Below are positions 11,905 through 23,455 of a DNA stretch of 64,000 bases, piece by piece. The position numbers were made by a program, and so were the translations under genes. The notes beneath the pieces were generated by a model. It did no database searches. It saw only the letters and a list, made by a program, of their open reading frames with translations, and was not told where the DNA came from. Within the stretch, counting starts at the first letter, position 1, and each line of letters begins with the position of its first letter. The stretch comes from Nageia nagi. Lineage: Eukaryota; Pinophyta. The stretch lies in contig JBITNC010000002.1 in the NCBI GenBank assembly GCA_050084985.1, positions 17,546,001 to 17,610,000 of the forward strand, in the 5' to 3' direction.

Positions 11905-12799
11905 TTCCAATCTCATAATTTTTCTTTCCCTTCACATGTATAGACTATTAGTTATTTGGCATTATATTTTATTTAACATTGTAGTTAGGTAGTTAACAAC
12001 AATAAGAGGAAATCTAAATTTTATTTATCTAGATAGGGACCACCTTATCTTAACAAAGAAGTAGAACTAGGTTATATATTTGATAGGTTATTTTTCTCTT
12101 TAGTGGTTTAAGGTTGACTTGCATATGAATTTGAATTATTGACATTTTAATTCCAATCTGTGGGACCCATCTTTAAAATTACTAAATGAAGAAAATAAAG
12201 TGTGACCTTCTTCTTTAAGTAGAGATTACTAATACCCAATTTTATAACATCAAATTCAGCCCTCTATTTTTGTAGTATAAATAATTTTTCTTCAATCCTC
12301 AATTTTTTCTATAGAAGAGAAGAATAATTTAACTTGAGCTCTTCCTATTATTATCTTATTTATAGAAATATCTCATTTTAATTGATAACCTTGTTTAATA
12401 GTTCAACTATATAGTTGAAATTCATACGAATATTTATCAATAAGAAAAGACATTAATATTTGGATTTGATTACAATGGTTATCTAATTTAGAAGTGACAT
12501 TTTTTTTAATAAATTTCAAGTAAATTTGAATTATAAAAATATGTTCAAAGTTTTGAAAGGGCTTTAAGAACCTTGTACACTAAAAGGTTTTTTTTATATA
12601 CAATACAATTCATAAGAGCGTAAGCTAAGGTAGTTTCTTATGTTGATAACATAGAAGAATAAAGCATGATAGATATAACTTAAGTGACTATAAAATGAAG
12701 TTGTCTGCAACATAAACAAGTATGTAAAATGAAGCAAATCACACTATTATTTTTTATCTAGTACTATGTAATTTGTTAACTTGGTTCCTTGCGTTTCAC

Positions 12800-13990
12800 A
12801 TTGGGATGCCTACAATCTTTTCCTTTTCCTTCTCCTTCTCCTTTTTTTTTTTTCTCTTTTCTATCTTTTAAAACATTTTCTCCCAAAATAATTTACATCC
12901 TTTATGTGTTCTTCTATAAAGTAATATGCCATCATAATTAAAGCCTCTTTCAATCAATAATTCATTAGTATAGTATTGTTTCTCTATACAATCTCATCCC
13001 CTTGCTTCATTTTCAGCTATGTTATCTATTTGTTCATCATAGATCTAGATCATCTTCCTAGTGAGTATTTACTTCCTCATCCCCTACTTCTACCTTTTCC
13101 TCTTCTTATGTTCCATCCTCCCCTTCCTTTGCCTCATTTTCTTATTTCTTTGGAGGAGAATCCATTTCTTTTTCTTAATTTCTTTCTTTCTTATGCTTAG
13201 GGGACTTATGGATTTCTTCAAATTGGTCTCATTAACTTGAGATATTATAATATCAGTTATATATCCTATAGGAATTCATCATTAATGTTGCTTAAATATT
13301 CAAATCTATTTTTCTTTATTCCTTCATTTTATTGTTTTGGATTTGTTTCAGGATTTATCCTTGGCGACTATTATTTTCTTTCTATATCTTGTTGATCCTC
13401 CATTTTCTCTTGTACTTATACCTTGGAAGTTCCTTCACTGTCTACATTTCCTATCTTTTCCTTTACTCTATTTATAGGCATATTTGCATCTTATATCCTG
13501 ATTCCAATTGGTCTCCATTGCCCATTATATCCTTTTTGATATGACTCTTTTCTCTATTGATGTTGTACTTATTGCTTCATTTTTATAGGATAATCATTTT
13601 CTGGGTATACAAAACTTTTGCAAACTAAGCATGCTACAAGTTGTAGGTCATATAATGTTTTTTGGTAATGATCTATTTTCTAATTTTTCATGCATATTTT
13701 TATTTGGAGGATTTTTGATACATCGATATTGGCACATAATATTGCCATGTTAAATGTAGATCCTTCTCTAGTATTTTTATCTAGATATATAAACTCTCCC
13801 AATGTGGATGCTACCCCAATGATAGCTTCTACAAACCAAAAATCTAGTGGTAGTTTAGGCAAGGATATCGATAACATTTCATTCTTTGATCTAAACCCTG
13901 CATACCATTTTTTAAGATATAAACCACTTTTCCCAAATCACCATGGGCCATTTTATATAACCCATTACAAATCTTCTTCAATTTAGAAGT
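12800..13990 (-). pseudogene. DUF4283 / zinc-knuckle ORF1-like pseudogene, unit 1 copy
   Basis: Minus-strand relic of the LINE ORF1 type. From about 13,970 it has a weak NGPW..FGKSGLYLKKWYA match, then LPKLPLDFWFVEAIIGVAS and LDKNTREGSTFNMAILCANIDV, the WVRLP..P...W and G.....D..T..... pattern of DUF4283. A decayed knuckle CLVCKSFVYPENDYP follows near 13,590-13,630 (His and the last Cys replaced by Tyr). Downstream the frame breaks into Lys/Glu-rich sequence. No endonuclease or RT follows, so this is an ORF1 fragment separated from its LINE. Better preserved in unit 2. Confidence 0.65.
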
Positions 13991-14147
13991 GACATATAAA
14001 GCATTTTATCATGAAGTTTGATCTTTTGATGTTTATTCCCTTGAATAATTAAGACTTACATATTTCAATTCAAAGGGTAAGGATTAATTTTTATGCGAAA
14101 TTTAATTTTTCCTTAGAGATTCTTTTGCATGATTCATCTCTTGGAGG

Positions 14148-14336
14148 TTGGATGTTCCATGGTTGGAGTTTTATGGTGTGGCCAACTTGAAGATTTATCC
14201 TTTTATTTTACTTTCCAAGATCATTTCCATTTTTAACATCATGGTTGATCATCCTATGCATCCCTTTTGGGATCTCCCATGCACTTCATTGACTGGATTT
14301 ATAGTTAGTTACATTAAAGGGTTGAAGACCATATAA
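14148..14336 (+). other. Conserved short ORF of unknown meaning, unit 1
   Basis: MDVPWLEFYGVANLKIYPFI... (62 residues). It is matched in frame by 17,654-18,082 in unit 2, but both strands of this block are similar between units. The match therefore reflects the duplication and is not independent evidence of coding. Confidence 0.2.
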
Positions 14337-15283
14337 AGCATTTTAATAAGGACTATTATTCTTTCATGCAAGAAATATTCTTTGAAGATTCATAAAAAAG
14401 ATCATCTTGCAACATTTATAGATTGTACTTCTTCAACATTTTTAAAATATTCTTTTACCTTGTTAGAAATCTTTAAAAATCTTAATGAATAAAAAAATTT
14501 CATTATATTAATAATAACTCTTAAAAGATAAATATTTACAACATATAATATTTACAAGAATAAACATTAATATTTAAAATTGTTGAAATATATATATATA
14601 TTACTTTTCCAATCTCATAAATTTTCCTTCCCTTCATGTATATGGACTATTAGTTATTTGGTATTATATTTACTTTAATATTGTTGTTAAGTAGTTAACA
14701 ACTATAAGAAGAAATCTAGATTTTATTTATCTAGGTAGGGCCCACCTTATCTTAACAAAGTAGTAGAACTAGGTTATAGATTTGATAGGTTATTTTTTGC
14801 ATTATAAATAATTTTTCTTTGATCCTCGATTTTTGCTATAGAAGAGAAGAATCATTTAACTTGAGCTTGTCCTATTATTAGCTTATTCATAAAAATATCT
14901 CATTTTAATTAATAACCTTGTTTAATAGTTTAACTATATATTTGAAATTCATAAGAATATTTATCAATCAGATAAGATATTAATATTTGGATTTGATGGT
15001 AATCCAATTTAGAAGTGACATATGTTTTTTGATAAATTATGGGTAAATTTGAATTATAAAAAAAAAGTGAAAGGGCTTTGAGAACCTTGTATACCAAAAG
15101 GTTTTGCTTTATATACAATACAATTCATAAGAGTATAAGCTAAGGTAGTTTCTTATGTCAACATAGAAGAATGAAGCATGATAGATATAACTTAAGTGAT
15201 TGTAAAATGAAGTAGTATGTAAAATAAAATAGATCACATTATTATTTTTTATCTAGTATTATGTCATTTACTAACCTGGTTAC

Positions 15284-16480
15284 TTGTGTTTCATGTTGGG
15301 GTGCTTACGATCTTTTCCTTTTCCTTTTGTTTTTTATTTTTTATTTTTGTCTTTTGAAATATTGTCCCACAAAACAATTTATATCCTTTGTTTGGTCTTC
15401 TATAAAGTAAGATTTCATCATAATTCAAGCCTCTTTCAATCTATACTTCATCAGTATAGTATTCTTTCTTTATGCAATCTACTCCCTATGCTTCGTTTTC
15501 AACTATGTTTTCTATTTGTTCATCATCCAAATCATCTTCTTGGTGAGTATTTACTTCTTCATCATCTAATTCTACCTTTTCCCTCTTCTTATATTCCTTC
15601 CTCGCCTTACTCTGCCTCATTAACTTCTTTCTTTGGAGGAGACTTCATTTCTTCTTCTTAGTCTCCTTCTTTCTTGTAGTTAGGAGACTTATGACTTTCT
15701 TCAAATTGGGTATCATTGACTTGTGATATTATAGTGTCAATTATATCATGCAGGAATTCATCATTAATGTTGCTTAAAGGTTCAAATCTATTTTTCTTTA
15801 CTTCTTCATTTTTTTTTTGGTTTTGTTTGAGGATTTATCCTTAGTGATTGTTGTTTCCTTTTCATATCTTGTTGATCCTCCCTTTACTCTTGTACTTGTA
15901 CCTTTTAAGTTCCTTCACCATCTACATTTCCTATCTTTTCTTTCCCTCTATTCATAGGCATATTTGCATTTTATAGCCTAATTCTAGTTGGTCTCCATTG
16001 TCCATTATATCTTTTTTGATATGGTTTTTCTCTCTATTGATGCTGTACTTGTTGCTTTATTTTTATAGGATAATCTTTTTTTGGGTGCTGAAAAGTCTTA
16101 CACACTAAACATGCTATAGGATTCAAGTCATACAAAATTTCTTGGTAATGATCTCCATTCTTATTTTTCATGCAATTTTTTGTTTGGAGGGGTTTCAATA
16201 CATAGATATTGGCACATAATCTTGCCATATTAAATGCATATCCTCCTCTAGTATTTTTATCTAGACATATAAAATCTTCCAATGTGGATGATACCCCAAT
16301 GATAAATTTTGTAAATAAAAAATCTAGTTGGAGGTTGGGCAAGGATATCCACATAGGCACCACTGATAAAGTTTCATTCTTTAGATGAAACCTTGCATAC
16401 CATTTTTAATATGCAAACCACTTTACCCAAACCACCATGGGCCATTTTCCAAAACCCATTGCAAATATTCTTCAATTTGG
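15284..16480 (-). pseudogene. DUF4283 / zinc-knuckle ORF1-like pseudogene, unit 2 copy
   Basis: The better copy: an uninterrupted 109-codon stretch at 16,034-16,363. It reads MVPMWISLPNLQLDFLF, then IIGVSSTLEDFICLDKNT, ARLCANIYVLKPLQ, and a knuckle CLVCKTFQHPKKDYP, where the C-x2-C-x4-H spacing is kept but the final Cys is Tyr. These are the DUF4283 and CCHC modules of plant LINE ORF1 and related proteins, which bind nucleic acid. Downstream (15,600-15,960 minus) a Lys/Glu-rich tail is broken by stops. There is no ORF2 next to it. Confidence 0.7.
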
Positions 16481-16559
16481 AAGTGACATATAAAGCATTT
16501 TCTCATGAAGCATGATCTTTTGATGTTTATTCCCTTTATGAATTAAGAATTACATATTC

Positions 16560-17565
16560 TTGTAAAGAAAAATAATATGAACATATATGTAAAAATTTTA
16601 AACATTCTTGTACTTAGTGATGAAAAATATTATTAAGGATCTTTAGAGTATGAGGGATATGTTGTTTAAGCTAAAGAATGATATTGTTCCTAATGATCTT
16701 TATGGAGATTTATGAATTATGCCCTTATGATGGAAATTTAAATGTTGGTGGTGTGATCAAGATAAAAACTTATAATTCTTTTGTTATGAAGAACAATCAA
16801 GTTATATTATTCCTTTTATTTTGATGAAGGATACATGTGGTGTTATCAATTTTCCAAATCCATTTATTCTTTTATTATTTAAAGGATACTAAAACCATTC
16901 ATAAGGAGGTGACCACTATTATTATTTTATATGAGGACTCATCTTTGTCCAATCTTGTTAAGCATCCTATGGATTATGAGGACACATTCTACTTTATTTT
17001 ATGATGCTTCTTATGATCCTATATTACCTTCCATTTATAGAATAAATTATGTGATGTTTTAATTATGAATGATCATGATGAGATTTTTATTTGATCATCT
17101 TTTGGTGACACATTCTTGTTTTCTCTTAATTCCAACGATGATATTGAAGATACTTATGTGGTTGAGGAAAGTAGCTCATTAAATTCTTCTTTTAGTTACA
17201 TGGATATTGAATATCATGCTTATCAATTCAATGATGGAGTAGAGAGTATGGAAGATGTTATTCACAATGCATTGAGGGAAGATTCTTCATTGGTTCTTCT
17301 AGAGTGGACAATAATGTTTCTATTAGCCATATGATGGGAAACATGAGCACTCATGTAGTTTCCTTGTTCAAACTCCATCCTTTGTGGTAATAGGCATGAT
17401 AACATTTATTTTCACTAAAGTAAAGATCATGTATTAAATCAAGGTGAGCATTATGAATAAATTATTAATCAAAAGTGAATACTTAGTATTCTTTAGCTCT
17501 TTTAAACAATTATACTATCCATATTGCATCATATAACTCTTTTTGGGATGCGAGATATGCGATTT
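16560..17565 (+). other. 1-kb segment unique to duplication unit 2
   Basis: Absent from unit 1 at the matching point (about 14,060). It holds a plus-strand frame with stops from about 16,620 (MKNIIKDL*SMRDMLFKL) and an open stretch at 17,116-17,334 (LNSNDDIEDTYVVEESSSLN...). No terminal repeats or duplications were found, so insertion into unit 2 and deletion from unit 1 are both possible. Confidence 0.5.
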
Positions 17566-18065
17566 TGAATCCTTTTCAAGGGATGAGGATTACTTTTGAT
17601 GTGAAATTGAATTTTCCCTTAGAGATTATTTTGCATGACTCATCTCTTGGAGGTTGGATGTTCCATGGTTGGAGTCTTGTGGTGTGACCATCTTGAAGAT
17701 TTATCCTTTTATTTTACTTTCCAAGAGCGTTTCCACTTTTAACATCATGGTTGATCATCCTATGTATCCCTTTTGGCATGTCCCATGCACTTCATTGATT
17801 GGAGTTATAGTTAGTTACATTAAAGAGGTGAAGACCATACAGAGTATTTTAATAATAACTATTATTCTTTCATGCAAACAATGTTCTTTGAAGATTCATA
17901 AAAAAGATCATCTTACAACATTTATAGATTGTACTTCTTCAACATTTTTGAAATCTTCTTTTATCTTGTTAAAAAATTTAATGAATAAAAAAATTATCAT
18001 TATATTAATAATAACTCTTAAAAATATCGAAGATTTACACAATATCATATTTACAAGAATAGACA

Positions 18066-18518
18066 CACAAACTCTTAATTAACTAAGCGTGCATGCTTCT
18101 CTACTTATTAAAGTATAGACAACAAAAATAATGGACAGTTTAAACCATTATTATTAAGCAATAGATTACACAATTTTTTGCATTACAATATAAACTAATT
18201 ACAATGGATGGGACTTCAAATATACTCCAGTAAAAGTTCTGTGAAGAGTAAATTATTTAGCCTATGTAAAAAGCAACAAATATCAATCTAGTTGCATGCT
18301 GGAACTCTCTAACAGAGGTATAAATAATTTATCCTTATGCACCCTCTGGCTCCAATCATGGCCCCTCCATTTTGCAAACAATACTGTAAAAAGATTACAC
18401 AACACAGATGTATAACGTAGCAGACAATGAAGTACACCATCCTATCCCATATAATCTCCTGCTTATTTCAATGATTTATAATACTACACCCTACAGCTAA
18501 CCATCTAGCCTGTCGGCC
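18066..18518 (-). other. Probable 3' flank or 3' UTR of the CYSTM gene
   Basis: Higher G+C than the surrounding repeats and no TE match. On the minus strand it lies directly after the CYSTM stop codon. No canonical AATAAA was found, so the transcript end is not placed. Confidence 0.4.
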
Positions 18519-18942
18519 TCAGCAACACTCCTCACACAACCAACAGCAGCACAGTGCAGCAAGGCTGGAACAAACACAACCACATCAGAAACACATCCAA
18601 TATACATGCAAACAAGTTATTAGTCGAGAATAACATACCATCCTTCTATGAAGCCTTTTCTCCTCTGGATTGGGTTTTCACAGGTGGTGCTTCATCATAC
18701 TGTGGTTGTGGAGCTTGAGTTGGATACCCTGAAACCCAACACCCTCATCATCAACAAAATCAAACCAGGCAATCAAATCATCATATTACATAAATAACAA
18801 TTCAGGCAATTTTCATCTATAATAAGGCTAGGAATCCAAATGATGAGGAAAATAAAACAAAATACACACCCAGTGGAGGATATCGTTCTGGATAAGTAGA
18901 TGGTGGTGGCACAGCAGACTTATCTTGAGATTGTGCAGACAT
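18519..18942 (-). CDS. CYSTM (cysteine-rich transmembrane module) gene, three exons, one-base frameshift
   Basis: Small plasma-membrane-associated stress protein family: a Pro/Gln/Tyr-rich N-terminus followed by a Cys-rich membrane tail. Exons on the minus strand: 18,870-18,942 (MSAQSQDKSAVPPPSTYPER..., phase 1), 18,639-18,728 (YPTQAPQPQYDEAPPVK...) and 18,519-18,564 (LAALCCCWLCEECC, stop TGA). Introns of 141 and 74 bp have GT...TTTCAG and GTATGT...TTCCAG borders, and the phases fit. The frame slips inside exon 2. Read straight on, the protein stops as QSRGEKAS* (51 residues). One extra base in the A-run near 18,653-18,656 would put the conserved G-F-I-E-G-C module in frame with exon 3, giving about 70 residues, the normal family size. 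Exon 2 is 90 bp where 91 is needed. Intact splice sites suggest a recent lesion or an assembly error. Confidence 0.85.
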
Positions 18943-19055
18943 GATTGCAGGAAGCGTAGATGTGAAGTTAGCTTTAATTTGCTGATATTCGTCTGCTCTT
19001 CTCTCTCTCGTGTGTCTAATGTTGTGGTCGGTTAATATCAATGAGATCTCTAGAA

Positions 19056-19063
19056 TTTATATA
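19056..19063 (-). promoter_or_regulatory. Likely TATA box of the CYSTM gene
   Basis: TATATAAA on the minus strand, 114 bp before the ATG at 18,942. That allows a 5' UTR of roughly 80 bp, which contains a GA-rich tract (CACGAGAGAGAAGAGCAGAC) of the kind common in plant 5' UTRs. Confidence 0.5.
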
Positions 19064-19469
19064 ATTTGATTTTACTCAAGATTCTTCTTTCTAGGTGCGA
19101 AGATATCCGAGGGGAGTACACAGTAAACCTGTCAAAGCATATATCACAATCGAAATAAAGCAGAGACACCATCGTCATCTTTACTTAACTGCTAAGTTCG
19201 GTGAACTCTGTCACAATGTGTTAGGTGTGAATAGCTTGAATTTTGGCACTCAGCATTTTCTGGTTCACAAAAAGAGTAGGCCCTGCCTTACCCAAAGCAC
19301 ATGTCATGCATATATGGTTGCTAGACCCTCCACCCAATCAAATATCAGTAAAGTTGTTTTTAAATATAAATTTGTACATATTTATCATATTACATTATTT
19401 TCAAAAATGAATAGATAATTTATTTTGATAATTGATAAAAGTTAAACGAATATATAATTTGCTTAGTGT
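19064..19469. other. Upstream region of the CYSTM gene
   Basis: Relatively G+C-rich until about 19,330 and unlike neighbouring TEs, so probably promoter. A 107-codon plus-strand ORF (19,095-19,418) overlaps it but shows no domain. Confidence 0.4.
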
Positions 19470-20510
19470 GTTAAGTTTGATTCTTTAAAAAGGAATTAGA
19501 ATGACCCTTTGCAATGACTTATGTCCAACATACATAAACACAGCTTTTAAGCTATGGAGAAAAAGATAAAGATCTAAATTTATATGTGAAATAAAAGATA
19601 AAAATTATTTTTGTTTTCTTAAGATTGAGTAGAGTCAAAGTAGTTTGCACTTCAATCTCAAAAGAGTAAAGTGAGAAGGTATTCTCTTTGACTTTAATAT
19701 TTTACAAGATCTATATTAGACCTATACATATATCCATAAAAATATAAATAGTAATATGGATAAGTTACCAGTTAATATTTTAAAAATGGTAATCCACAAA
19801 ATGGAATATTAGAAATTATAGGATTTAGGAACTAAATTAATACTTGGTTTTTGACTCTCTCAATGTAAAGCATGGTATGGAATTTAGAAGAGAATGATAA
19901 GTACAATGTACAACTAGAAAGAAATATGTTAACTATACTAGGGATATAAAATATACCAACAATGGAATCTCCATGAAAAGCATAGTACAAAAGAAGAAAA
20001 AGTCATGCCATATGATCAAGCATTTATATGAAGCAAGGTATAAAAAAAATTGAAAAGAAAATTTGTTAGAAAATACTCTCAATTATTTTTATCTTGATTA
20101 TTTATCTCCTTAAGATATGTGTGTGATCCCTTAGGTGAGGATGCATATCTCAAAGAGAACGTGATGAAGTATGCGTTAAAACCTAAATTTAATTCTCTTG
20201 TTAACTAAAAAACATTATTTTATGTATCTAAGTTAACTAGTTAATTTATTGTTATATTTTAGGAATATATTTTCTATTAAAATCCATTTCACTCATTTCC
20301 ATTCTTTGTGGTGACAGGTCTAAGGAGTGTTAGCTAAGTTATCTTGGTTGATAGTGGACAAGTTCATTTATAAAGGGAGGAAGGATTGTGATTTCATGTA
20401 TTGTGACATAATCTTGACCTTATATTGAAATGATACAATTTATACTCATTGTTCTTCAACACCACCTATCAAGTCCGAATTTGTGCCTTCACTATTTTTT
20501 GCATTCCTTA
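19470..20510 (+). repeat. LTR-like dispersed repeat, copy 2
   Basis: Same-orientation relative of 6,340-7,200 (see that entry for shared blocks). It lies upstream of the plus-strand gypsy gag remnant that the copia element interrupts, so it could be that element's 5' LTR. No primer-binding site was recognised after it. Confidence 0.55.
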
Positions 20511-20979
20511 TTTCATAATAACGTAGTATAGGTTTGATATATTGATAGGGAACCTTGACGAAGGATGAGATTTTTAAGGCTCTAAGATTAGAAAAAACAT
20601 ATATTAATGCATTGTGAGGTGTCAATGCTCCATACTTATCAAATATTGGTGGTTTAAATTTTGGGAGTGAATTATCTTAAGCTTCTTGTGTATAGATCCA
20701 AGCTATGATTCATCTAGAATAGGTGAACAATAGGTTTGTGGTATATTTCTATTTCAAATTTAATAAGGTATAAAGAATAAAGGAATTAGATCTTGATAAC
20801 TATAATTGTTAAGTCCTTAGCCATTTATTTAAGTATTTTATTTTATTTTATTATAATTAATATTATTAATTGAGTAAAATTATATTTTAATATTAACAAA
20901 TTTATGAACATGACTTCTAAATTATTGCAATTTTATTTCAACTACTTATGCCAAAAACTTTAAGGTTTTTTTATGTGAA
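20511..20979. other. Leader-like spacer before the copia insertion
   Basis: No coding frame. It would join directly to 26,728 if the copia element were removed, so it is probably leader of the interrupted plus-strand gypsy element. Confidence 0.4.
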
Positions 20980-20984
20980 TAATA

Positions 20985-21467
20985 TGAAGTTAGTTAATAC
21001 AAAGAAAAATGAACTTCAATGTTCAAATTAATAATAATATTGTTCTACAACTCAAATAGGCAAGAATGCATTCATCAATGGCAACACACAAAACCTAAAT
21101 TTTGTAGAACACTAATAAACTTATTTTGAAACTTGAGCACACACTCCAACAGTCATTACAACTTGGAATAAGGAATAAATGCATTTCATAGGTGATGGAC
21201 GACCTTGATTGTTCAATTCATATTCCATTACAAAGCAAAAAAGAGGCAAAAATGAAGAGATAACAATTTTTTTTAAATGTAATACTTAATACCAACCAAT
21301 AGGCCGATTAACTAGTTAATATGCTAATTCTGATAAGGTCTAATCGGTTGGTCAGTCTGGTCTGCAAGATACCAACTCTTAGTTTGGACATGAAAGATTA
21401 AAATAATGAGCTCATATTTGGGAGTTTTATGATTATTTAAGTTAATTTTACATCTTCAAACTTTTCA
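20985..21467 (-). repeat. Copia 3' LTR
   Basis: 483 bp, with TG at 20,985 and CA at 21,466-21,467. Aligns with 26,229-26,722, with visible point differences and small indels. TSD TAATA precedes it. Confidence 0.93.
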
Positions 21468-21482
21468 TAGTCCCCCTTGTTA
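21468..21482 (-). other. Copia polypurine tract
   Basis: AACAAGGGGGACTA on the minus strand, immediately inside the 3' LTR; it would prime plus-strand DNA synthesis. Confidence 0.8.
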
Positions 21483-21499
21483 ATACGAGGAACAATAAT

Positions 21500-22280
21500 C
21501 AAGTATCTTAATAGTATAAATTGAGATTTTGTCATAGATTAGTAAATATATTAGCCACTTAATCTTGATTTGGACAATACCTCAATTTTACTATCCCCTT
21601 CTCCACCAAGTCCTAGATGAAATAAGTATTCAAATCGAAATGTTTTGTTCTAGAATGATGGATAGGGTTCTGTCCCAACCTAATGGCACTTTGATTGTCA
21701 TAAAATATGGTAGTTGCATCTCTTTATTCCTCTCAAATCTCCTCCAACACCTTTCTCAACCACAAAGCTTGTGTTGAAGTACTTGTCACCTTTACATACT
21801 CAGCCTCAATACTTGAAAGAACTGTAATGGATTATTTTCTTGAGCCCCATGATACCAAAACAAATCCAAGAGAGAAGCAAATCCCACATGTGGTCTTTCT
21901 ATCATCAAATTTGTTTCCCCAATCACTGTCACTAAAACCTACAAGTTTGAACTTGGAACTACATGTATAATATATTCCAAAATTGATTTTTCCCTTTCCA
22001 TATATGAGGATTCTCTTTGCTAGCTTGAGATGGATAATGGATTGATCACTCATATACCTTGCAAACAATGAAACACTAATTTGCAAATTTGGTCTTGTGT
22101 TTGTTAGAAACATGAGACTTCCAACAATACTCCTATACTCTTCCTTGTTCACATTTGGTGCTCCATCTTTTTTAAGATGTTCTCCATGGGTTGTAGGTAT
22201 TGCAATAGGTATATAATACTCCATTTTAAACTTTTTCAACATATCATGTGCATATTTTGATTGGCACACAAAAATATTTT
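21500..22280 (-). pseudogene. Copia RNase H region
   Basis: The 145-codon open stretch at 21,832-22,269 contains YRSIVGSLMFLTNTRPNLQ and LVGFSDSDWGNKFDDRKTT, the pre-RNase H and catalytic D-x-D-W motifs of copia pol. The frame continues below 21,832 after a shift, with the ending SSIEAEYV (canonical STAEAEY). Its job would be to degrade the RNA template. Confidence 0.9.
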
Positions 22281-22985
22281 ATTTTGTTTAATGCACCTCC
22301 AAGCCAAGGAAGTAGCTCATCAAACAAATATCTTTCATTCCAAACTCATCCATCATTTGAGTTTTGAAATCCTCAATCATCTTGTTATTGCTTCCCATCA
22401 AGATCAAATAATCTACATACAAATAAACAACCAAAATGATAGATCCATATTTATTAAAATATGAATTAGGATCACTTACACTTTTGAAGTATCTATCTAT
22501 TCTAGTGTACCAAGCTCTTGGAGCTTGCTTCAACCCATACAATACCTTCTTGAGTTTGTACACTTGGTATTCTCTTCCTTGAACCTCAAAACCTTGAGAT
22601 TGTGCTACATACACCTCTTCATAGATGTACCCATTGAGAAATGTGCTCTTTACATCCATGTATTGGAATGTCTAATTTTTGCTTGCAACCAAAGAGAGCA
22701 CTAATATTACTGTTTATTATCTTGCAATAGGTGCAAATATCTCCTCAAAATCCACACCATACTACTATGTTAATCCTTTTTCAACTAGCCTTTCTTTGTA
22801 CCTTTCAAGCCTCCCATCACTTTTGCATTTTATTTTTAAACCCACTTGGAACTAACAACCTTTTTACCTTTGGAAAACTCACAAAGTTCCCAAGTAACAT
22901 TCCTCTCAAATTGCATCCAAACAACATTAGAACAAGCTTCTTCATAACAATATGGCTCAAAAATAGTTGCATTTTTGAAACATAA
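22280..22985 (-). pseudogene. Copia reverse transcriptase region
   Basis: MDVKSTFLNGYIYEEVYV, YKLKKVLYGLKQAPRAWY and LYVDYLILMGSN mark the copia RT. The active-site box is YVDY instead of YVDD, so a catalytic Asp is missing. Further upstream codons (22,680-22,985) continue out of frame. Confidence 0.92.
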
Positions 22986-23455
22986 TTTGAACTAGAGGAG
23001 TAAAGTGCATAGTTTACCATTTCTACTTTGGGCTCTCCATTATCTTCATCTCCATAGAATTGAATGTTCTCTAGCCTTGTGACTAGATTTTGCATTTCTT
23101 GAATTTGGCTTCTTGTAATTCTTTTCATGGTTTTACCATCAATAATTTGATGTAGTGGGTTATCTTTTAACCATATCTTTCCTTTGTTCCCTTGGTTCAT
23201 CATCCTTGTATTGGGTGACTTGGTGTACTCACACTTGTTGGTGTTGTGGTGGAGTTAGAGGTTCTTGGTGATCTTGGAACACTCACACTTGATGGATGTC
23301 CTTTATTTTTTTGAGTTACAACATGGTTGGGCAGCAATTTTTATGGTGTTATCTCCTCCAAAATCTCATCTACAAACACTTTTTGTTGTAATTTATGATT
23401 ACTATACCCTCCCCCTTCAACAAAAATAGTATTTCTAAAGACATCAGTCTTGTGA

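Larger units (their letters stand above)
11905..14570. repeat. Tandem segmental duplication, unit 1 (about 2.7 kb)
   Basis: Aligns end to end with 14,605-18,065. Both units start at TTCCAATCTCATAA and end near ATTTACAAGAATA. Shared landmarks are the GGTAGTTTCTTATG block (about 12,630 and 15,145), the DUF4283 pseudogene, and the TCTCTTGGAGGTTGGATGTT block (about 14,130 and 17,640). Unit 1 lacks about 1 kb that is present in unit 2. Confidence 0.8.
14605..18065. repeat. Tandem segmental duplication, unit 2 (about 3.4 kb)
   Basis: Second copy of 11,905-14,570. It contains about 1 kb (about 16,560-17,565) with no counterpart in unit 1. The extra piece has a plus-strand Ser/Asp-rich frame (17,116-17,334) with no recognised domain. 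Unit 2 ends about 450 bp below the CYSTM stop codon. Confidence 0.8.

Noticed and set aside
12976-13544. Plus-strand ORFs rich in Leu, Phe, Pro and Ser
   Set aside because: They are antisense to the Lys/Glu-rich tail of the DUF4283 pseudogene.
19095-19418. 107-codon plus-strand ORF upstream of the CYSTM gene
   Set aside because: It overlaps the presumed promoter, shows no domain, and the region is simply less A+T-rich, so stops are rarer by chance.
21565-22985. Plus-strand ORFs at 21,565, 21,707, 22,261 and 22,731
   Set aside because: They are shadows antisense to copia RT and RNase H.
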